NCBI GenBank assembly: GCA_017403155.1
Contig: JAFQOP010000014.1
Location: forward strand, 185,677-249,676
Length of the DNA: 64,000 nucleotides
Direction of reading: 5' to 3'
Origin: Clostridia bacterium
GTDB lineage: Bacteria > Bacillota > Clostridia > Oscillospirales > CAG-272
Part shown: positions 59,547-64,000 of the stretch, piece by piece
Layout: every line of letters starts with the position of its first letter
Position numbering within the stretch: the first letter of the stretch is position 1
The notes under the pieces: generated by a model
What the model was told of the DNA's origin: nothing
The model's input: only the letters and a program-made list of their open reading frames with translations
The model's database searches: none
Made by a program: the position numbers and the translations under genes

Positions 59547-60989
59547 ATGATAGTAACCAGATTTGCTCCCAGCCCTACGGGCTATATGCACATCGGCAAC
59601 CTCAGAACGGCACTCTACTCCTACCTCATCTCCAAGCATGAGGACGGAAAATTTATTCTCCGAATCGAGGATACAGACAGAGAGAGATTCGTCGAGGGCG
59701 CAACCGATATAATAAAATCCACCCTCAGCATCACCGGGCTCGGCTACGATGAGGGCCCCGACGTCGGCGGAGACCACGGTCCCTACGTCCAGAGCGAGCG
59801 CAAGGAAATATATATGGAGTATGCAAAGAAGCTCGTTGATATGGGCTATGCATACTACTGCTTCTGCACAAAGGACAGACTCGAGAAGCTCCACGAGGAG
59901 GATGCAACGGGTGGCTACGACCGTCACTGCCGCAATCTCTCCCCCGAGGAGGTACAGCGCAACCTTGACGCAGGCATCCCCTTCGTCATCAGACAGAAGA
60001 TGCCCCTCGAGGGCACAACGAGCTACGTAGACTCGGTGTTCGGAGAGATTTCCATGAACAACTCCGAGCTTCAGGACCAGATTCTTATGAAGGCTGATGG
60101 CTATCCCACCTACAACTTCTGCCACGTTATCGACGACCATCTCATGGGAGTCACCCACGTCGTCCGCGGCTCCGAGTATCTCACCTCGACACCCAAATAC
60201 GTGCTTCTCTATGATGCCTACGGTTGGGAAAGACCCACCTATGTCCATCTCCCCCTCATAATGGGAAGAAACGAGGACGGCTCCATCTCCAAGCTCTCCA
60301 AGAGACACGGAGCAGTATCCTTCCAGGATCTTATTGCTGACGGCTATCTCCCCGAGGCAGTTGTAAATTACCTTGCACTTCTCGGCTGGTGCCCCAAGAA
60401 CTCAGAGACAGAGTTCTTTACTCTCGATGAATTGAAAAGCGTTTTTACCATCGACGGTGTGTCCAAGTCGCCCTCCGTATTTGATTACGAAAAGCTGCTC
60501 TGGTTCAACGGCGAGTATATCCATAAGCTCTCCCCTGAGAAATTTGAGGAGCTCGTTACCCCATTTATTAAGTGCGAGATACCCTCTACGGTCAACAAGG
60601 CACGTATGCTCGAGCTTTTGAGAACGAGAATAACCAAGCTCTCCGAGATAAATGAGCGCATGGCATTCTTCATCTCCCTTCCCGACTATGAGCGCGAGCT
60701 ATTCCTCAACAAGAAGAACAAGATTTCCGACTTCGAGCTTGTTAAAACCGTTCTCACCTCTGCGCTCGACATCCTCTCGGCAACTGACAGCTTTGATAAT
60801 GATACGCTCTTTGCCGGGCTCACCCCCCTCACCGAGTCGCTCGGTCTAAAGACGGGAACGATTATGTGGTGCATCCGCATTGCCGTATCCGGCATGACGG
60901 CAACGCCCGGCGGAGCCACCGAAATTATGGAGGTCATCGGCAAGGACGAGAGTATAGCAAGAATCAAGGCTGCTATTTCAAAGCTTTAA
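59547..60989 (+). CDS. gltX: Glutamyl-tRNA synthetase
   Basis: A 480-residue class I synthetase. RFAPSPTGYMHIGNLRTAL carries HIGH; ISKLSKRHGAVSF is KMSKS; RIEDTDRERFVEGA is typical of GluRS. A helical anticodon-binding domain follows (from about 320), distinguishing it from GlnRS. With a GlnRS gene at 17.6 kb, this enzyme need not charge tRNA-Gln. Monocistronic with promoter and terminator. Confidence 0.97.
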   Translation: MIVTRFAPSPTGYMHIGNLRTALYSYLISKHEDGKFILRIEDTDRERFVEGATDIIKSTLSITGLGYDEGPDVGGDHGPYVQSERKEIYMEYAKKLVDMGYAYYCFCTKDRLEKLHEEDATGGYDRHCRNLSPEEVQRNLDAGIPFVIRQKMPLEGTTSYVDSVFGEISMNNSELQDQILMKADGYPTYNFCHVIDDHLMGVTHVVRGSEYLTSTPKYVLLYDAYGWERPTYVHLPLIMGRNEDGSISKLSKRHGAVSFQDLIADGYLPEAVVNYLALLGWCPKNSETEFFTLDELKSVFTIDGVSKSPSVFDYEKLLWFNGEYIHKLSPEKFEELVTPFIKCEIPSTVNKARMLELLRTRITKLSEINERMAFFISLPDYERELFLNKKNKISDFELVKTVLTSALDILSATDSFDNDTLFAGLTPLTESLGLKTGTIMWCIRIAVSGMTATPGGATEIMEVIGKDESIARIKAAISKL

Positions 60990-61008
60990 ACCATTATCCT
61001 AAACAGTC

Positions 61009-61046
61009 AAAAATGGAGGTCTGCACGTCGCAGGCTTCCATTTTTT
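61009..61046 (+). terminator. Terminator after gltX
   Basis: Sixteen-bp stem with two G-T pairs (61009-61024 with 61030-61045), 5-nt loop, T run. Confidence 0.88.
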
Positions 61047-61076
61047 GAATTTCACCCCCTTATTTTAAAATAAATC

Positions 61077-61105
61077 TTGCATATTTCTTTGTAATATGCT
61101 AAAAT
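61077..61105 (+). promoter_or_regulatory. SigA promoter of the RpiR-family gene
   Basis: TTGCAT (61077-61082), 17 bp, TAAAAT (61100-61105). Confidence 0.75.
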
Positions 61106-61147
61106 AAGAAGGAATGAACAACCCCCATCGAAAGGTAAGGAAGCGAT

Positions 61148-62005
61148 ATGGCAACCGACATCGCACAGAGAATAAGAAATATACAAACCAGACTGTCAAA
61201 GGGACAGAAGAAAATAGCAAACGCAGTTCTCTACGAATACGATAAGATAGCATATCTCACCGCAGGCAGGCTCGGCAACATGGTCGGTGTTTCGGAATCG
61301 ACCGTTGTCCGCTTTGCGGGTGCGCTCGGCTATGAGGGCTACGGTGAGTTCCAGCACGCGGTCCAGGAGCTCGTAAGGACAAGGCTGACACTCAATCAGA
61401 GGATCGACGTAACCAAGGAGCGTATGCATCGCGGTGATATCATAGAAAACGTTATGACCCAGGATATGAACAAAATACGGCGCACCTTCGAGCACCTGAA
61501 CCGTGACGCATTCTTTGGCGCGGCTGAGGCAATCCTCACGGCAAAGAATATCTACGTCCTCGGTGCCAGAAGCTCCGACTCTCTCGCTCAGCTCCTATCC
61601 TATAATCTCTCGCTCATATACGACAACGTTCGCCACGTGCGCCCGATGTCAAACGCGGAAATATTCGAGCAGATGTTTACCATCAGCGAAAACGACGTGC
61701 TTTTTGCCTTCTCCTTCCCCAGGTATTCCTCCAAGATGGTAAACGCAGTGAAATATGCAAAGCAGAGGGGAGCGACGGTTATTGTTATGACCGACTCAGA
61801 TATTTCGCCCATAGCCGATATGGCAACGCATCTTTTGCTCGCAGAGGGAGATATGGCATCCTTTATGGACTCATTCGTCGCCCCCACCAGCATCATCAAC
61901 GCACTTATCATTCATATAACACAAAAAAGAGAAAAAGAGATACGCCAGCGCTTCGACCGACTTGAGCAGGTTTGGTCGGAATACGGTGTTTATACGATAA
62001 AGTAA
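61148..62005 (+). CDS. MurR/RpiR-family transcriptional regulator
   Basis: A 285-residue regulator: N-terminal HTH_6 (LSKGQKKIANAVLYEY; VGVSESTVVRFAGALGYEGY) and C-terminal SIS sugar-phosphate domain (IYVLGARSSDSLAQLLSYNL; FSFPRYSSKMVNAVKYAKQRG). Members sense sugar phosphates and control sugar or amino-sugar use. No sugar gene is adjacent; its stop overlaps the next start by one base, so it is coupled to the flavoprotein and cytidylate kinase genes. Confidence 0.92.
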   Translation: MATDIAQRIRNIQTRLSKGQKKIANAVLYEYDKIAYLTAGRLGNMVGVSESTVVRFAGALGYEGYGEFQHAVQELVRTRLTLNQRIDVTKERMHRGDIIENVMTQDMNKIRRTFEHLNRDAFFGAAEAILTAKNIYVLGARSSDSLAQLLSYNLSLIYDNVRHVRPMSNAEIFEQMFTISENDVLFAFSFPRYSSKMVNAVKYAKQRGATVIVMTDSDISPIADMATHLLLAEGDMASFMDSFVAPTSIINALIIHITQKREKEIRQRFDRLEQVWSEYGVYTIK

Positions 62006-63237
62006 TGAACTACACACAGAAAAGAGTCGCCGTAATAGGCGGTGGTGCCGCAGGCATGATGGCGACAGGCACCGCGGTGCTCTACGGCGCGGAAGTAACT
62101 CTGTTTGAATCCACCGACCGACTCGGAAAAAAGCTCGCAATAACGGGAAAGGGGCGGTGCAACGTCACAAACAGATGCACGACAGAGGAGTTTCTCGAAA
62201 ACGTAAGACGCAATCCCCGTTTTCTCTATGCCGCGCTGAATGCGTTCGACACAGAGAGCACAATTTCCTTCTTCGAGAGTCTCGGAGTAGCGCTGAAGAC
62301 CGAGAGAGGCAAGCGCGTCTACCCCGAGAGCGACAGAGCGAAGGATATTGTCGATGCAATGCGAAGCTATTCCGCAGGTGCACAAGCGGTATATAAAAAG
62401 GTGAAGTCCATCAAGCAAAGAGATGACGGCACCTATACCGTTACAGCAGATACAGACTACATTTTTGATGCCGTTATAATCGCAACGGGAGGCAAATCAT
62501 ACCCACTCACGGGCTCTGACGGCTCGGGCTACCGTCTAGCGATGCGACTCGGGCACACTGTTACGGAGCTTACCCCCTCCCTCATACCTATCGAGTCGAG
62601 CTCCGAGATATGCAAGAGGATGCAGGGACTTTCCCTTAAAAACGTTGCAATCAAGATCAAGTCCCCGACGGCAGAGGTGCTCTACGAGGACTTCGGTGAG
62701 ATGATGTTCACACACTTCGGTGTAACGGGACCTATGATACTCTCCGCCTCAGCTCACCTCAGAGACGTAGATATCTCCACCCTTACACTGCATATAGACC
62801 TCAAGCCCGCCCTTGATGAGAAAACGCTTGACGCAAGGCTGCTCTCCGACTTTGCTGCAAACAATAACAAGGACTTTATAAACTCACTCGGTGCCCTTCT
62901 CCCGGCGAAGATGATAGAGCCGTTTATAACCGTTACAGGAATTGATGCACACAAAAAGGTTAACTCAATAACTAAAGAGGAAAGAGCAAGGATACTAAAA
63001 AGTTTAAAGTCGCTCGAAATACCTCTTTTAAAATTTCGTCCTATCGAGGAGGCTATCGTAACCTCGGGTGGCATCGACGTAAAGGAGATAACTCCCAAGA
63101 GCATGGAGTCAAAAATCCGCCGCGGTCTTTTTTTCGCAGGCGAGGTTATCGACGTTGATGCGTATACGGGAGGATTCAATTTGCAGATTGCCTTCTCAAC
63201 AGGATATCTGGCAGGAAAAAGCGCGGCAGAGATTTAA
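62005..63237 (+). CDS. BaiN/HI0933-family FAD-dependent oxidoreductase
   Basis: A 410-residue flavoprotein. FAD-binding VAVIGGGAAGMMATG, the family motif LGKKLAITGKGRCNVTN, ATGGKSYPLTGSDGSGYRLA, and the C-terminal GLFFAGEVIDVDAYTGGFNLQ-like segment (read as FFAGEVIDVDAYTGGFN). BaiN reduces bile-acid double bonds in one gut species, but most members in Clostridia are uncharacterised and lie before cmk, as here. Start ATG 62005 overlaps the upstream stop. Confidence 0.92.
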   Translation: MNYTQKRVAVIGGGAAGMMATGTAVLYGAEVTLFESTDRLGKKLAITGKGRCNVTNRCTTEEFLENVRRNPRFLYAALNAFDTESTISFFESLGVALKTERGKRVYPESDRAKDIVDAMRSYSAGAQAVYKKVKSIKQRDDGTYTVTADTDYIFDAVIIATGGKSYPLTGSDGSGYRLAMRLGHTVTELTPSLIPIESSSEICKRMQGLSLKNVAIKIKSPTAEVLYEDFGEMMFTHFGVTGPMILSASAHLRDVDISTLTLHIDLKPALDEKTLDARLLSDFAANNNKDFINSLGALLPAKMIEPFITVTGIDAHKKVNSITKEERARILKSLKSLEIPLLKFRPIEEAIVTSGGIDVKEITPKSMESKIRRGLFFAGEVIDVDAYTGGFNLQIAFSTGYLAGKSAAEI

Positions 63238-63265
63238 TTCACAAGATATACAAGAGGATAAAAAT

Positions 63266-64000
63266 ATGATAAGAATTGCAATAGACGGACCCGGTGGCGC
63301 AGGAAAATCCAGCGTCGCAAAGGCGGTAGCACGCAAGATGGGCATAATCTACGTGGACACGGGCGCGCTTTATCGCTCGATAGGTCTTTTTATGCTCAAC
63401 TGCGGTATTAACCCCAAGGATAGCGAGGCAGTAGTTGGAGCGCTCAACAGCTTTACTCTCGAGCTCACCTTTGTCGACGGAAAGCAGACCGTCCTCCTCA
63501 ACGGAGAGGATGTCGGTGATCGCATCAGAACTCCCGAGGTGTCTATGGCGGCATCCGCCGTCAGCGCAATCAAGGAGGTTCGCGAATATCTGCTCGACAC
63601 ACAGCGCGATATTGCCATGCGCAACAGTGTTATTATGGACGGACGTGACATCGGCACCGTTATTCTCCCCTACGCGGAGGTGAAGATATTCCTCACCGCA
63701 TCTCCCGAGGCGCGTGCAAAGCGCAGATACCTCGAGCTCACCGCAAAGGGGCAAGAGGTCAGCTATGATGAGGTCTATCGCGAGATGGTCGAGCGAGATA
63801 CAAACGATTCGACCCGTGACATTGCCCCCTGCGTGCCTGCCGAGGATGCCATTTTGCTTGACAATTCCGAATTAGACCTGGAGGGCACTGCTGCCGCAAT
63901 CCTGAAAATAGTAAAAAAAAAGGCTAAAAAGCGCACCTTCTACCAGAAAGCACACAAAATTTTAGCTCCCATTATAAGATTCTTCCAAAGGGTAAAGGTG
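63266..64000 (+). CDS. cmk: Cytidylate kinase, apparently fused to a PlsC-like acyltransferase (3' end outside)
   Basis: The frame is open from ATG 63266 to the window end (245 codons, no stop). Residues 1 to about 220 are a CMP kinase: IAIDGPGGAGKSSVAKAVA (P-loop), YVDTGALYRSIG, MDGRDIGTVILP, KIFLTASPEARAKRRY, RDTNDSTRDIAP. After a Lys-rich linker the sequence TFYQKAHKILAPIIRFFQRV resembles the N-terminus of PlsC-type 1-acylglycerol-3-phosphate acyltransferases, so a kinase-acyltransferase fusion is likely; these two are adjacent genes in many Clostridia. AGAGGAT precedes the ATG. Confidence 0.9.
   Translation, partial: MIRIAIDGPGGAGKSSVAKAVARKMGIIYVDTGALYRSIGLFMLNCGINPKDSEAVVGALNSFTLELTFVDGKQTVLLNGEDVGDRIRTPEVSMAASAVSAIKEVREYLLDTQRDIAMRNSVIMDGRDIGTVILPYAEVKIFLTASPEARAKRRYLELTAKGQEVSYDEVYREMVERDTNDSTRDIAPCVPAEDAILLDNSELDLEGTAAAILKIVKKKAKKRTFYQKAHKILAPIIRFFQRVKV

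Overview
The window reads as chromosomal core sequence of an anaerobic, endospore-forming member of the Clostridia, probably an uncultured gut lineage (inference). The evidence is a set of sporulation genes (spoVB, yabP, yabQ, cwlD, spoIIID, dacF-like, pdaA-like, a SleC-like SpoIID/peptidoglycan-binding protein), strong Shine-Dalgarno sites with ATG or TTG starts, Firmicutes-type operons (HU-rqcP-yabP-yabQ, glgC-glgD, rpmG-secE-nusG-rplK-rplA) and near-consensus SigA promoters with 17-bp spacers. I see no phage, insertion sequence or CRISPR array.

Layout. 1-6.1 kb: 3' end of relA, dtd, hemZ, spoVB, then HU-rqcP-yabP-yabQ. 6.1-16.0 kb: one plus-strand glycogen operon of a branching-enzyme-like protein, glgC, glgD, glgA, glgP and an intracellular GH13 enzyme. 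16-20.7 kb: cysteine desulfurase with a DUF3343 partner (minus), glnS, comF, an iron-sulfur flavoprotein. 20.7-23.1 kb: rpmG-secE-nusG-rplK-rplA (minus) behind a consensus promoter, with an L1-type leader before rplK. 23.2-31 kb: 2-hydroxyacid dehydrogenase, a phosphomannose isomerase-ROK kinase fusion, a Xer recombinase-XRE regulator pair, a membrane protein, cwlD, radA. 31-37 kb: EF-G-like GTPase, tRNA-Ser, GH130 phosphorylase with phosphohexomutase, then an AT-rich gene-free stretch of about 580 nt. 37-48.8 kb: spoIIID, a TrmH-family methylase, a Cys-rich protein, a P-loop protein, pgi, dacF, GNAT, a YesL-like protein, pdaA, rpsU, folD, lgt, an Rrf2 regulator, a PRPP synthetase. 48.9-53.9 kb: a spore cortex cluster (beta-sandwich protein, SleC-like protein, peptidoglycan-binding protein, ClpC-type unfoldase). 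53.9-64 kb: acpP, an NfeD-like protein, tRNA-Arg and tRNA-His, a CDF transporter, dinB with an orphan histidine kinase, gltX, an RpiR regulator, a BaiN-like flavoprotein, and a cytidylate kinase that seems fused to an acyltransferase and runs off the window.

How it fits together. GlgC/GlgD/GlgA would make glycogen; GlgP and the GH13 enzyme would break it down; phosphohexomutase, Pgi and the isomerase-kinase fusion link glucose-1-P, glucose-6-P, fructose-6-P and mannose-6-P; GH130 feeds in mannosyl phosphates. Most striking points: the branching-enzyme homologue has lost all three GH13 catalytic carboxylates although its frame is intact; sporulation genes sit directly behind terminator hairpins, and before yabP a SigE-like promoter overlaps the hairpin so that sporulation transcripts would start inside it; there are two gene fusions; the rpmG and EF-G-like leaders share a small hairpin; and a 139-nt multi-hairpin element lies inside the cortex cluster. 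Assignments come from reading motifs and remembered families; no search was run.
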